This document shows positions 39,814-49,213 of a stretch of 64,000 bases of DNA, piece after piece. The stretch is taken from contig NZ_JARVSF010000004.1 in the NCBI RefSeq assembly GCF_030209355.1, positions 1-64,000 of the forward strand, written 5' to 3'. Position 1 is the stretch's first letter, and every line of letters starts with the position of its first letter. The stretch is from Pseudarthrobacter sp. fls2-241-R2A-127. Its GTDB lineage: Bacteria; Actinomycetota; Actinomycetes; Actinomycetales; Micrococcaceae. The notes below the pieces were generated by a model, which was not told where the DNA came from, did no database searches, and worked only from the letters and a program-made list of their open reading frames with translations. A program made the position numbers and the translations under genes.

Positions 39814-40565
39814 CAGTTCTTTCCTGCCATCAGGGGGAGGGGCAAAGCCACGTTTGACCGCTTGCGCGTGAGCGCGAAGGCGAGTGCGAAGAAGGAGCGG
39901 CCGAGGTAGACGGCGGCTTTGATGGGGTGGTGGCTTGGCGTGCCGCCCTGCCTGGGCCGCATTTCCACGGGCACCTGCGTTACCTTCAGGCCGGACCGGA
40001 TGGCCACCACCAGCGAATCGATCGTGTCTCCAAGATACTCAGCCGGGTAGTGGTCCAAATACTGCGCAATCGCACGGGTGTTTCCAGCGCGGAATCCGGA
40101 AGTCACATCCGTCAGCGGTGTCTTGGCAAGTTTGGTCAGGACGCTCGCCAGGAGCTTCATTGCCCACTTGCGGGGGCCTTTCACGGTGTAGTCGCCGCGG
40201 TCGGCGAACCGGGCACCGATGGAGATATCGGCCAATTCCAGGCCGTTGAGCACTTCGCGGATATTCCGTGGGTCGTGCTGCCCGTCTGCGTCAACCTGGA
40301 TGACTTGCCGGTAGCCCAGGCGCTGGGCGTACTTGAATCCAGCCCGCATGGCACCCCCGACACCGAGGTTGAATGGCAGGTTCAGGACTGTCGCGCCCGC
40401 CGCCGCTGCAAGCTGCGGTGTGCCGTCGGTAGAGCCGTCGTTGACTACCAGGACGTCGTAGGGCTCGTCGAGTCTCAGCACTTCGGCTACGGTTGCCCCT
40501 ACGCAATCAGCCTCATTCCACGCCGGCATGATGACCAACACACGGTTGTTTTCCAAATTGCGCAT
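39813..40565 (-). CDS. DPM-like GT2 (polyprenyl-phosphate glycosyltransferase family)
   Basis: 250-residue GT2 of the dolichol-phosphate mannose synthase group. VLVIMPAWNEADCVGATVAEV opens the GT-A fold, VLVVNDGSTDGT is the nucleotide site, and QVIQVDADGQHDP is the metal/DXD site. ADISIGARF and a TDVTSGFRAGNTRAI motif follow, as in this family. It lacks the C-terminal membrane helices of GtrB-type enzymes; DUF2304 may substitute. It probably makes a polyprenyl-phosphate sugar for the GT-C-like DUF6541 protein. First gene of the six-gene minus-strand operon. Confidence 0.87.
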   Translation of the reverse strand: MRNLENNRVLVIMPAWNEADCVGATVAEVLRLDEPYDVLVVNDGSTDGTPQLAAAAGATVLNLPFNLGVGGAMRAGFKYAQRLGYRQVIQVDADGQHDPRNIREVLNGLELADISIGARFADRGDYTVKGPRKWAMKLLASVLTKLAKTPLTDVTSGFRAGNTRAIAQYLDHYPAEYLGDTIDSLVVAIRSGLKVTQVPVEMRPRQGGTPSHHPIKAAVYLGRSFFALAFALTRKRSNVALPLPLMAGKN

Positions 40566-40574
40566 AATGTCCCA

Positions 40575-40580
40575 ACTATA
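40575..40580 (-). promoter_or_regulatory. -10 box of the minus-strand glycan operon (TATAGT)
   Basis: On the minus strand TATAGT lies nine bases before the first ATG of the operon, so the transcript would have almost no leader. Confidence 0.45.
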
Positions 40581-40768
40581 TCAACGCGGCGATTGCGCAC
40601 CGTCCGTACCCTGCGCGGGCAGCCGGCAGGCCGCGGCGGGTCCCGCCAGCCAGTCGGCCAGTGGTTCGCATCCTAGCGCGTGCCGGCCGGCCCGGCCGAG
40701 TCGACGGCGCGGGACCTGGCACGGGAGCGCATCGCAGCTGCCACACCCGGAGATATGGGTGAATCAGT

Positions 40769-40774
40769 TAGTGT
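40769..40774 (+). promoter_or_regulatory. -10 box for leaderless GT2 transcript (TAGTGT)
   Basis: TAGTGT is followed by seven bases and the ATG at 40782; no Shine-Dalgarno sequence is present. The spacing fits transcription starting at or next to the ATG. Confidence 0.45.
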
Positions 40775-40781
40775 CGGTTGC

Positions 40782-41534
40782 ATGACCAGCATCCCGCCCA
40801 GCGCTCCTTCCGCCACCCGTGTCAGCGTTTGCATGGCGAGCTACCGGGGTGCGTCCTTCATCGCAGACCAGATCCGTTCAATACTCGACCAGTTGGATGC
40901 CGTGGACGAGCTTGTAATCTACGACGACGCGTCCCCCGATAACACCGTTGAGGTCATCAACGGTTTTAACGACCCGAGGATCCGGCTGATTCAGGGAGCC
41001 AGCAATGTGGGGTACGTCCGCGCGTTTGAAGCTGCCATCGGTGCGAGCAGGGGCAACTTCATCTTCCTGTCCGACCAGGACGACGTATGGGTCCCCGGCC
41101 GGGTCGCCCTCATGCTGGAAGGCCTCCGGGATTCAGCCGTGGTCGCCACGAACTTTGCCATGCTCGGTGGCGGCCCCCGGCCATGGATCCCCCCATTGAC
41201 GGCGAAAATGAACGGCCGGCGCCTTGCGAACCTCGTTGGAATCATGGTTGGTTACCGCGCCTATTACGGTTGCGGCATGGCGTTCCGACGCGATTTTGTT
41301 GACGTCGTCACCCCCATCCCGTCCTACGTCCGCGAGTCGCATGATCTTTGGATCGCCATCTGCGGCAACCTTGCGCAGTCGATTGCCCACCTTGAAGCAC
41401 CGAGCCTCCTGCGGCGCCTTCATGAACAAAACGAGACGCCGGCGGGCTTCCGTTCGCTCCGGCGGATAGCGGCCGCACGGTTCATGCTCGCCCGGCTGGT
41501 CGTTGAGGCGTCACGACGACTCAGCGGTCGGTGA
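40782..41534 (+). CDS. GT2 glycosyltransferase
   Basis: 250-residue family 2 glycosyltransferase. SVCMASYRGASFIADQIRSIL and LVIYDDASPDNT form the nucleotide site; FIFLSDQDDVWVPGR is the metal motif (DQDD) typical of rhamnosyl- and related transferases. HDLWIAICGNLAQSIAHLEAPSLLRRLHEQN is the C-terminal acceptor region with conserved His. Start chosen as ATG 40782, which fits a leaderless promoter; an in-frame ATG at 40755 with GGAG close by is an alternative. First gene of the plus-strand rhamnose operon, divergent from the DPM-like gene. Confidence 0.82.
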   Translation: MTSIPPSAPSATRVSVCMASYRGASFIADQIRSILDQLDAVDELVIYDDASPDNTVEVINGFNDPRIRLIQGASNVGYVRAFEAAIGASRGNFIFLSDQDDVWVPGRVALMLEGLRDSAVVATNFAMLGGGPRPWIPPLTAKMNGRRLANLVGIMVGYRAYYGCGMAFRRDFVDVVTPIPSYVRESHDLWIAICGNLAQSIAHLEAPSLLRRLHEQNETPAGFRSLRRIAAARFMLARLVVEASRRLSGR

Positions 41535-41552
41535 GGGGGAGGGTCGAGACGC

Positions 41553-42563
<1,011 letters not shown>

Positions 42564-42566
42564 ACG

Positions 42567-43991
42567 ATGACCATCGAGTTCTCTAAAAAGCTTGCCGCCC
42601 ACCACACCCCGATTCCCGGCGTCGTCGTCTACGACCTGCCCGTCCACGGGGACAACAGGGGGTGGTTCAAGGAAAACTGGCAGCGTGAGAAGATGCTCGC
42701 CCTCGGCCTGCCCGATTTCCGGCCGGTACAGAACAACATCTCGTTCAACGAGAAGGCCGGCACTACCCGCGGGATCCATGCAGAGCCCTGGGATAAATTC
42801 ATCTCCGTTGCCACCGGCCGCATCTTCGGTGCCTGGGTCGATCTTCGCGAAGGCCCGTCTTTTGGCAGCGTATTCACGGCCGAACTCGACCCCAGCCAGG
42901 CCATCTTCATTCCCCGCGGGGTGGGCAACGCGTTCCAGACTCTGGAAGACAACACTGCGTACACCTACTTGGTGAATGACCACTGGTCGGCCGATGCGCA
43001 GGGCCAATACACCTTCCTGAACCTGGCCGATGAGTCCGCAGCCGTCCAATGGCCCATCCCGCTTGACCAGGCCGAACTGTCCGACAAGGACAAAGCCCAC
43101 CCACGGTTGGCCGACGTAGTGCCAATGCCTGCGAAGAAGACGCTGGTGGTGGGGGCGAACGGTCAGCTGGGCAAGGCCCTGCGGACCCTTTACGCCGGGG
43201 ACGCGTCCGTGGAGTTCGCCGGGCGGGCGGAGTTCGACGTCACCAATCCCGAATCATTCGCAGCCAGGAACTGGAAGAACTACTCGACCATCATCAATGC
43301 GGCCGCGTACACGGCCGTCGATGCCGCCGAGACTCCTGAAGGCCGGGTCGCCGCCTGGTCCAACAACGTGACCGCGGTCGCGCACCTGGCCAAGACCGCC
43401 GTCGAGCACGACCTGACCCTGGTCCACGTCTCATCTGACTACGTCTTCGATGGTTCCGAGGCGATCCATTCCGAGGACGAGCCTCTCAGCCCGCTGGGGG
43501 TGTACGGGCAGACCAAGGCAGCGGGTGACGCGATCGTCAGTACGGTTGCGCGCCACTACATCCTCCGCACGAGTTGGGTCATCGGCGAGGGCAACAACTT
43601 TGTCAGGACGATGGCGTCCCTCGCCGCCCGGGGGGTTGAGCCGTCAGTGGTCAACGACCAGATCGGCCGCCTGACATTCACCGAGGACATTGCGGCGGGA
43701 ATCCGGCATCTTCTCGATAACGCAGCCGACTATGGAACCTACAACCTCACAAACGACGGTGAGCCGCAGTCCTGGGCCGACATCGCAAAGGACGTCTACG
43801 CGCTGGCCGGTGGGTCCCGTGACGCAGTTTCCGGTGTCAGCACGGCAGAGTACTTCAAGGGCAAGGATGCCGCCCCGCGGCCGCTGAACAGCGTGCTGGA
43901 TCTGGCGAAGATCAAGGCAGCGGGCTTCGCTCCGAGGACTGCGCGGGACGGTCTCGAAGCTTACCTTGCGCAGCAGTCGGCGACTGTCTAG
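42567..43991 (+). CDS. RmlC-RmlD fusion (3,5-epimerase / dTDP-4-dehydrorhamnose reductase)
   Basis: 474-residue two-domain protein that would complete dTDP-L-rhamnose synthesis. Residues 1-185 are a cupin epimerase domain: GWFKENWQR, NNISFNEKAGTTRGIH with the catalytic His, KFISVATGRIFGAWVDLR and PRGVGNAFQTL. Residues about 192-474 are an RmlD-type reductase: TLVVGANGQLGKAL (NADPH motif), NAAAYTAVDAAE, HVSSDYVFDG, YGQTKAAGD (YxxxK). The linker PMPAKK joins them. RmlC and RmlD are separate in most bacteria; fusions occur in actinobacteria. The epimerase half resembles but is not a close match to classical RmlC. Confidence 0.92.
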   Translation: MTIEFSKKLAAHHTPIPGVVVYDLPVHGDNRGWFKENWQREKMLALGLPDFRPVQNNISFNEKAGTTRGIHAEPWDKFISVATGRIFGAWVDLREGPSFGSVFTAELDPSQAIFIPRGVGNAFQTLEDNTAYTYLVNDHWSADAQGQYTFLNLADESAAVQWPIPLDQAELSDKDKAHPRLADVVPMPAKKTLVVGANGQLGKALRTLYAGDASVEFAGRAEFDVTNPESFAARNWKNYSTIINAAAYTAVDAAETPEGRVAAWSNNVTAVAHLAKTAVEHDLTLVHVSSDYVFDGSEAIHSEDEPLSPLGVYGQTKAAGDAIVSTVARHYILRTSWVIGEGNNFVRTMASLAARGVEPSVVNDQIGRLTFTEDIAAGIRHLLDNAADYGTYNLTNDGEPQSWADIAKDVYALAGGSRDAVSGVSTAEYFKGKDAAPRPLNSVLDLAKIKAAGFAPRTARDGLEAYLAQQSATV

Positions 43992-44000
43992 CCGTTCACC

Positions 44001-44996
44001 ATGCCTTTTGACTCCCGCTCCTTTGGAATCATCGCCCTGGCGGCATATAAACCTGACTGGGACCTTTTCCGCGCCCAGCTGCTGTCGATTCAGGCGCAGA
44101 CGCATACCAACTTTGAGTGCCTGATTTCTGCCGACGGCGGCCATGCTGAGGTCCAGGAATTCGTCGCCCGGGAGCTGAACGGGGATCAGCGCTTCAAGGT
44201 CCTCGGTTTCCCGGACCGCTTGGGGTTCTACGGAAATTTCGAGCGGGTTCTCCAGCACGTCCCGGACAACGCCGAATGGGTTGCGCTGTCCGACCAGGAC
44301 GACTCCTGGTACCCGGCAAAGATCGAAACGCTTCTTCCGCACCTGGATGACGTCAGCCTCGTTGCCGGGCAGGCCCGTGTGGTCAGGCGCCCCGGGAATG
44401 AAATTGTGGCCGAGTCAACGTACCGCAAGGACGTCAGCCTCGGATCGTTGATCGCCCAGAACCAGGTGACGGGAAGTCTCTGCCTCTTCCGGCGTGACCT
44501 CCTGGACCTGGCACTGCCGTTTCCCCGGTTCGCGGCGATCACCCAGGTCCATGACCACTGGCTCGCCGTGTGTGCCAAGGCCACAGGGGGAGCGCTGATC
44601 GTCGACGACATCGTCCAGGATTACGTACAGCACGCCGCCAACGTCCTGGGCGAGGTCGAGGTCCGCAGGAGCCTGGCAAAGTCCTTGGAGAATGTCTCGG
44701 CCATGTCGCGCAAGTACCGCGGGGGCAGCGGCCCCCTTGACCTCCTTCGCACTGCTAATGACTTGAGTTTCGGCTGGCGCCGGACCATGGCAGACGAGCT
44801 GGTGCGACGGGTGGGGCCGGCTGGTGTAGGTGTCGGTGGGGAACTTGCTCCCTTTGAATCAGGCCACTCCTGGGCCTCGACCATGCGGACGCTTCTTTCC
44901 GGGTTGCGCCGCGGTGAGATCGCGAGGCCATGCTTTCTCGAATTCGTCGCCGGCAGCCCGGTTGAGCTTTTTCGCGCGGGCGGACGCAAGAACTAG
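44001..44996 (+). CDS. GT2 glycosyltransferase
   Basis: 331-residue family 2 glycosyltransferase. GIIALAAYKPDWDLFRAQLLSI begins the GT-A fold, then CLISADGGH, and WVALSDQDDSWYPAKIETL carries the DQDD metal motif, as in the GT2 at 40.8 kb. QVTGSLCLFRRDLLDLALPFP and HDHWLAVCAKA follow. The C-terminal 80 residues are Arg-rich helices. It starts nine bases after the rmlC-rmlD stop with no clear ribosome binding site and is probably co-transcribed. Rhamnosyltransferase activity is likely from context but not shown. Confidence 0.82.
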   Translation: MPFDSRSFGIIALAAYKPDWDLFRAQLLSIQAQTHTNFECLISADGGHAEVQEFVARELNGDQRFKVLGFPDRLGFYGNFERVLQHVPDNAEWVALSDQDDSWYPAKIETLLPHLDDVSLVAGQARVVRRPGNEIVAESTYRKDVSLGSLIAQNQVTGSLCLFRRDLLDLALPFPRFAAITQVHDHWLAVCAKATGGALIVDDIVQDYVQHAANVLGEVEVRRSLAKSLENVSAMSRKYRGGSGPLDLLRTANDLSFGWRRTMADELVRRVGPAGVGVGGELAPFESGHSWASTMRTLLSGLRRGEIARPCFLEFVAGSPVELFRAGGRKN

Positions 44997-45010
44997 TTGG
45001 AGACTGCAGG

Positions 45011-45050
45011 GCAACGCACCCCTCGCCATCAGGCGTTTAGGGTGCCTTGC
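45011..45050. terminator. imperfect hairpin between convergent GT2 and flippase genes
   Basis: GCAACGCACCC (45011-45021) pairs with GGGTGCCTTGC (45040-45050) with one mismatch and an 18-base loop, overlapping the flippase stop. Weak bidirectional terminator candidate. Confidence 0.35.
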
Positions 45051-46314
45051 TTGCAGTGTCAGTGACCGGGGCAGAGCTGCGGAGACTGTCGTGCACAACT
45101 TTGAGCTGGTAGGCCGCCACGATGAGCTCGGCAACGCCAACTGCCCACGCGACGCCGGGGGCGCCCCAGACGATGCCCAGGGCGAACATGAGCGGAACGT
45201 TGAACGCTGCCCCGATAGCTGTCGATTTTGCCAGGGCTGCGCCCTTTCCCAGCGGGATGAGGCACGCGAGGCCTACAACCTGGGCCACGATCACGCCCCC
45301 GAGTATCAGACCGAACGGGACGCTGAGGCTGTAGCCGATGAGTATTTCCCCGCCTGAGAACAACGCACTGGCCCACGGCGTCAGCGCTGCGAGAAGTACT
45401 CCGGCGACCAAGCCCGCCACGGGAGCCAGTCTCGCGACGGTGCGGATACGGTGGTCCCGTTGACCGGGGCCTCCTTCCGGTATCCACCCCTGGATAACCT
45501 GCAGCACGGGGCCGAATCCGGCAACGGCAAACCGGAACAGCTTATCGGCCAGCGCGTACTGGGGGAGCGACGCCGTCACGACCTGGTTCACGGCCAGCAT
45601 GGGGAGGTTGCTGTTCAGGCTGCCCGTCCCGGCAGCGATGACGCCGTATTTTTGGCTCTTGAGTCGCGCCATGGCGGCTGTGAAGCGAAAGTCGGCTTTG
45701 ACGTGGTGCCCTGTTCTTGCGGTGGCTCCGGCTGCGCCAAGCAGGACGGCGAGGAGATTGAAAAACAGCAAGCAGGCCACAAATACGATCGGCTCGGGGA
45801 CGAACTGGATCAGCAGAACTCCGGAGATGATCCCCAGCCCCTGCGGGAGGACGTCCAGGAAGAACAGTTTCCACGGCTTGGCCTGGCCGATGAAGAACCA
45901 CGACGCGCCCACGAACGGCAGAACGTAACTGACGGATGCAAGCGCGGCCACTTGCGGGCTGTCTTGCGTGATCAGCAACATGACGACGTACATCACGGGA
46001 GCCGCCATCAGGAAGAGGTAGATCCTGCTGACCAAAGAGTCGACATACATTTGCGGTCGTTCCGGGGGAGTCAGCGATGCGACGAGCGCCGCTCCGACGG
46101 TTCCCCACCCGAACGCAACGATGATCCCAAAGATGGCTGCAGTGGCCTGGGCCAGTGCCAGTTCACCCCACGTCTCTTTGCCAAGAGTGACAATGACGAA
46201 GGGGATTGCCAGGAGATTGATGGCCGTCGAGAAGACGAGGGATGCCGCAAATCCGCCGAAGCGGGTCAGCAGGGCGGGAAAGGCCTTCACAGCCAAGGTG
46301 GGGACTCCGATCAT
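45037..46314 (-). CDS. polysaccharide flippase (Wzx/MATE-like)
   Basis: 425-residue integral membrane protein with about 12-14 helices across its length, of the MOP/polysaccharide-synthase superfamily. The N-terminal LLTRFGGFAASLVFSTAINLLAIPFVIVTLG, repeated pairs of helices and the amphipathic basic loops (RTGHHVKADFRFTAAMARLKSQKYG) are typical. It would flip a lipid-linked oligosaccharide, a second export route besides Wzm/Wzt. No Wzy-type polymerase is identified in the window. The ATG lacks a good ribosome binding site. It lies 136 bp downstream of the lysozyme gene on the same strand. Confidence 0.82.
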   Translation of the reverse strand: MIGVPTLAVKAFPALLTRFGGFAASLVFSTAINLLAIPFVIVTLGKETWGELALAQATAAIFGIIVAFGWGTVGAALVASLTPPERPQMYVDSLVSRIYLFLMAAPVMYVVMLLITQDSPQVAALASVSYVLPFVGASWFFIGQAKPWKLFFLDVLPQGLGIISGVLLIQFVPEPIVFVACLLFFNLLAVLLGAAGATARTGHHVKADFRFTAAMARLKSQKYGVIAAGTGSLNSNLPMLAVNQVVTASLPQYALADKLFRFAVAGFGPVLQVIQGWIPEGGPGQRDHRIRTVARLAPVAGLVAGVLLAALTPWASALFSGGEILIGYSLSVPFGLILGGVIVAQVVGLACLIPLGKGAALAKSTAIGAAFNVPLMFALGIVWGAPGVAWAVGVAELIVAAYQLKVVHDSLRSSAPVTDTASKAP

Positions 46315-46450
46315 GGGATGGACAGTGTCCGTCGGCAGGTGCCGGCGGACAAAGTACAGTCCTGAATCCTATCGCGTGCTGCGACGGCTCCGTTCGTCCG
46401 TCCTACGTTCCAAGGGTGGCGCCTGCCTGTCCGTGATTCCGGGATCTGCC

Positions 46451-48901
46451 CTAGTACACCAGGCTGCGGCACCCCAGTTGGGTGTTGAGGGTACTGAACA
46501 CTGAGACCGCCACGCCGTATGTGCACACGGTGTACTGGCCTCGTGCAGTAATTGGCACGGTGGTGGAGTATCCGTGGTCTCCGATGGTCTGAAGGGCAGA
46601 ATTGACGTCCGGCCGTTTGAGGTTGGCGGTGAACGGATACCCCTTTGTGGTGCCGTCAGGGTAGGTGATGTAGACGTGCACGGGGTTTGAGGAACCAGGC
46701 ATGGCCGGATCAAGGGTCCACCCCTGGGTGGTCAACGACGCCTGGCCGTTGGAGACCTGGATGCCCGCAACGTCGAGGCTTCCCATGGTGGGCGGAGTCG
46801 ACCGCACGGTGACGTCGCGGCAGCCCAGCGGCGTGGGGCCGGCCGAGAGGGGGGCAACACCGACGGCCTTGGCGCAAACGGTGTAGTTGCCCGGGGTGCT
46901 GATCGCGATTTGGGCTTGGTACCCGTGGTTGCCGATCGTGTTCAAGGCGGCGTTCACATCAGGCCGCGCAAGGTTTGCCGTGGCCGTCACCATGACTGGA
47001 CTTGCTATGGGCGTGCCGTCCTTGGCCGACACGTACACGTTCACCGTGTTGTTCTTCCCCGGGTAGCTCGGGTCCAAAGTCCAGCCGCTCAACTGGAGGT
47101 TGCCGGTGTTGGGCGCCTGAACGAGCGAAACAGCATCGTAGGAACCCATGGGTGCCGGGCTGGCAGCAATAGTGATGCTCTTGCAGCCAAGGGGCAGATT
47201 CGAGTTCTGGCCTATTGCATAGGTGCACGCCTGATAGGTCCCCGGCATCGTCAAGGTCACTTGGTAATCGAAGCCATGGTTGGAACCAAGGCCGGTAACT
47301 GTCTGAACATCGGGCCGGGAAGTGTTCGCGGTCATGCGGTAGCCGGTCGTGACCCCGTCCGGGCCCGTAATGTAGGTATCCGCGTAGGTGCTGGCGGCTG
47401 GGTTAGCCAGGTCAACTGCCCATCCGCGTAGCTGGACCGCGACTTTGTCAGCCGTCCTGACCTCGCTGAGGCTGTCGAAATTCCCAATCGGGGCTTCAAC
47501 GCCGGTAGCCGTGATGCTCTTGCAGCCGAGTGCGGTGTTCCCGAAGGTACCTATGGAGAAAGCGCAGGCCTTGTAAGTTCCCGACTTGGTGATGGGCACG
47601 GTGCCGTCAAAGCCATGGGACGATCCATAGCCAAAGACATTGTTGACGTCGGGACGGGAAGCATCGGCAGTCCACGGATAGCCGGTTGTCGTGCCATCAG
47701 GGCCGGTGATGTAGACGTGTGTCTGGTTTGAGGCCGGGATATTGGCCAGATCGACCGACCAGCCCCTGGCCCGAAGGCCGACGTCGGTCCCGTTCCTGAC
47801 GACTGAAAGGTCGTCGAAGCTGCCGGTGGGCAACGCAAATCCGGCAAATCGTTGCAGCGACGCGTAATCACCATTCCATACATTCGAGTCGCCGGCCATC
47901 GGGCCGGTGCTGCTGTATTGCCAGACGCTGTACGTCGACCAACTCGCGGGAAGGGCGCCGGCGTCGTTGCTGGGCGAGCCGGGATATGCAGCAGCCCAAA
48001 GCGGGTAGTCACCGAAACCTGTCTGGGTGCCAAGGCACTGATTCCACCAGCTCGTATTGGTGTAGATCATGGGCAACCTGCCGGTGAGTGACTTGACCGT
48101 ATTGCCAAAGTCCTGGACCCAGGCTGCCAACTGGCCTGGCGACATGTTGTAGCAGGTATCGCCGAAGTAGAAGCCGTTGATGGTCCTGCCCTCGTAGGGA
48201 TTGAATTCAAAGTCGAGGACCGGCGGCAGAGTGTATCCGTCGGGGGACCATCCTCCACCGTTGTTGACAAAATAGGTGGCTTGATCGGCTCCGGAAGACC
48301 AGTTTGGAATCGCGAAATGGTAGGCGCCCCGGATCATTCCTACATTTCGGGATCCCTGGTATTGGGAACTGTAGGCGGGGTTCGTGTAGTAGTTGCCTTC
48401 GGACGCTTTTACATAGGCAAAGCGCGCTCCCATGTTCCATTGCTGCTGCCAGTCGACTGCGGACTGGTAGTAGCTGACGTCCAGCCCCTGGACTCCGAAT
48501 GTCGGCATCCATGTGCCTTGGGCTGAGAGGGTTTCAATGCTGGCCGATTTGGTGCTTGCCGGGGCCTTGGAAGAGGTGACCCTTGCTGAACGCTGCCCCA
48601 TTTGCGCACCACCGGGTCCGATGGCGTCGGCCATGGATTGGGGTTGTGGGGATGGGGCAGCCGCGGCGCTCTTCGTAGGAAGCGGTGAGGGCTGCGCTGT
48701 GCTGCTGGCGGCGGATGGCGGCGTGGCAGAAGGGGAGGCCGTGGCTGAAGCCGAGGGAGCGGGTGGAGTGGGCGCCGGGCTCGGTTCAAGAGCGAAGGCG
48801 GGTCCGGTGAGACCCGGGCCAACGACAAGAGCAAGCGCGAGCGGAACCACCCCTAGGTACTTCAGGAATGGGGTACGGGACTGAGACAGGTTCCGCTTCA
48901 T
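46451..48901 (-). CDS. secreted GH25 lysozyme with four C-terminal repeats
   Basis: 816-residue secreted muramidase. A basic signal peptide with a hydrophobic core (about 12-37) is followed by a Pro/Ser/Ala-rich linker to about residue 130. The GH25 domain (about 135-345) begins with GLDVSYYQSAVDW and contains the catalytic Asp/Glu in PPVLDFEFNPYEG, plus YTNTSWW and LWAAAYPG. The remainder is four repeats of about 105-120 residues, each with a GW-x-(V/L)D(L/P) strand, YITGPDG-like and RPDV motifs and a Cys pair ending in LGC(K/R). The ATG at 48901 is chosen because GGAG lies five bases upstream. Substrate is peptidoglycan; the repeats are probably for wall or glycan binding. It lies inside the glycan locus. 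Confidence 0.92.
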   Translation of the reverse strand: MKRNLSQSRTPFLKYLGVVPLALALVVGPGLTGPAFALEPSPAPTPPAPSASATASPSATPPSAASSTAQPSPLPTKSAAAAPSPQPQSMADAIGPGGAQMGQRSARVTSSKAPASTKSASIETLSAQGTWMPTFGVQGLDVSYYQSAVDWQQQWNMGARFAYVKASEGNYYTNPAYSSQYQGSRNVGMIRGAYHFAIPNWSSGADQATYFVNNGGGWSPDGYTLPPVLDFEFNPYEGRTINGFYFGDTCYNMSPGQLAAWVQDFGNTVKSLTGRLPMIYTNTSWWNQCLGTQTGFGDYPLWAAAYPGSPSNDAGALPASWSTYSVWQYSSTGPMAGDSNVWNGDYASLQRFAGFALPTGSFDDLSVVRNGTDVGLRARGWSVDLANIPASNQTHVYITGPDGTTTGYPWTADASRPDVNNVFGYGSSHGFDGTVPITKSGTYKACAFSIGTFGNTALGCKSITATGVEAPIGNFDSLSEVRTADKVAVQLRGWAVDLANPAASTYADTYITGPDGVTTGYRMTANTSRPDVQTVTGLGSNHGFDYQVTLTMPGTYQACTYAIGQNSNLPLGCKSITIAASPAPMGSYDAVSLVQAPNTGNLQLSGWTLDPSYPGKNNTVNVYVSAKDGTPIASPVMVTATANLARPDVNAALNTIGNHGYQAQIAISTPGNYTVCAKAVGVAPLSAGPTPLGCRDVTVRSTPPTMGSLDVAGIQVSNGQASLTTQGWTLDPAMPGSSNPVHVYITYPDGTTKGYPFTANLKRPDVNSALQTIGDHGYSTTVPITARGQYTVCTYGVAVSVFSTLNTQLGCRSLVY
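46454..47830 (-). repeat. four tandem coding repeats in the lysozyme gene
   Basis: Units begin near 47830, 47492, 47152 and 46788 (reading on the minus strand), each about 335-360 bp. Shared protein features: (P/T)(T/I/M)GS(F/Y/L)D at the start, GW-x-(V/L)D(L/P), TA(D/N)-x-x-RPDV, HG(F/Y), Y-x-x-C and a closing LGC(K/R). Divergence between copies shows they are old, not a recent amplification. Confidence 0.88.
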
Positions 48902-49213
48902 ATTGGCTCCGGAAGACAATGCGCGCTCCCCCGAACGCCCATCTGGTTTGCTGCACCGGTGGTCCCCCCAGGGACGCGCGGAACAGGGTTATTGACACTT
49001 AACGCGCTCACCATAGCATCGTGTTGCGTGGGGGACTAGTGGTATGGGTGTTTCTGCTGGGGCTCGTGTGAGGTATCGCCGCCAGCAGGGCTTTGATTGA
49101 ATCGCCGGCGCATCCGATACCATTCATGAGGCGCGTCCGCAGATGGCTTTCATTGACCGCGCATCCAGATCTAGTTGGCTTCGTGCGTTCAACGCAGCGG
49201 GTCATGGGGGACG
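48902..49213. other. 312-bp divergent intergenic region
   Basis: No gene is visible. It holds the leader and promoter of the lysozyme on the minus strand (possible -10 TATGGT at 49010-49015, read on the minus strand) and a sigma-70-like promoter for the membrane protein on the plus strand. Most short open frames here read through without ribosome binding sites. Confidence 0.6.
48992..49019 (+). promoter_or_regulatory. sigma-70-like promoter for GT-C-like membrane protein
   Basis: A consensus -35 TTGACA (48992-48997), a 16-bp spacer and TAGCAT (49014-49019). It is the best -35 seen in the window. The leader to the ATG at 49214 would be about 190 bases. Confidence 0.55.
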
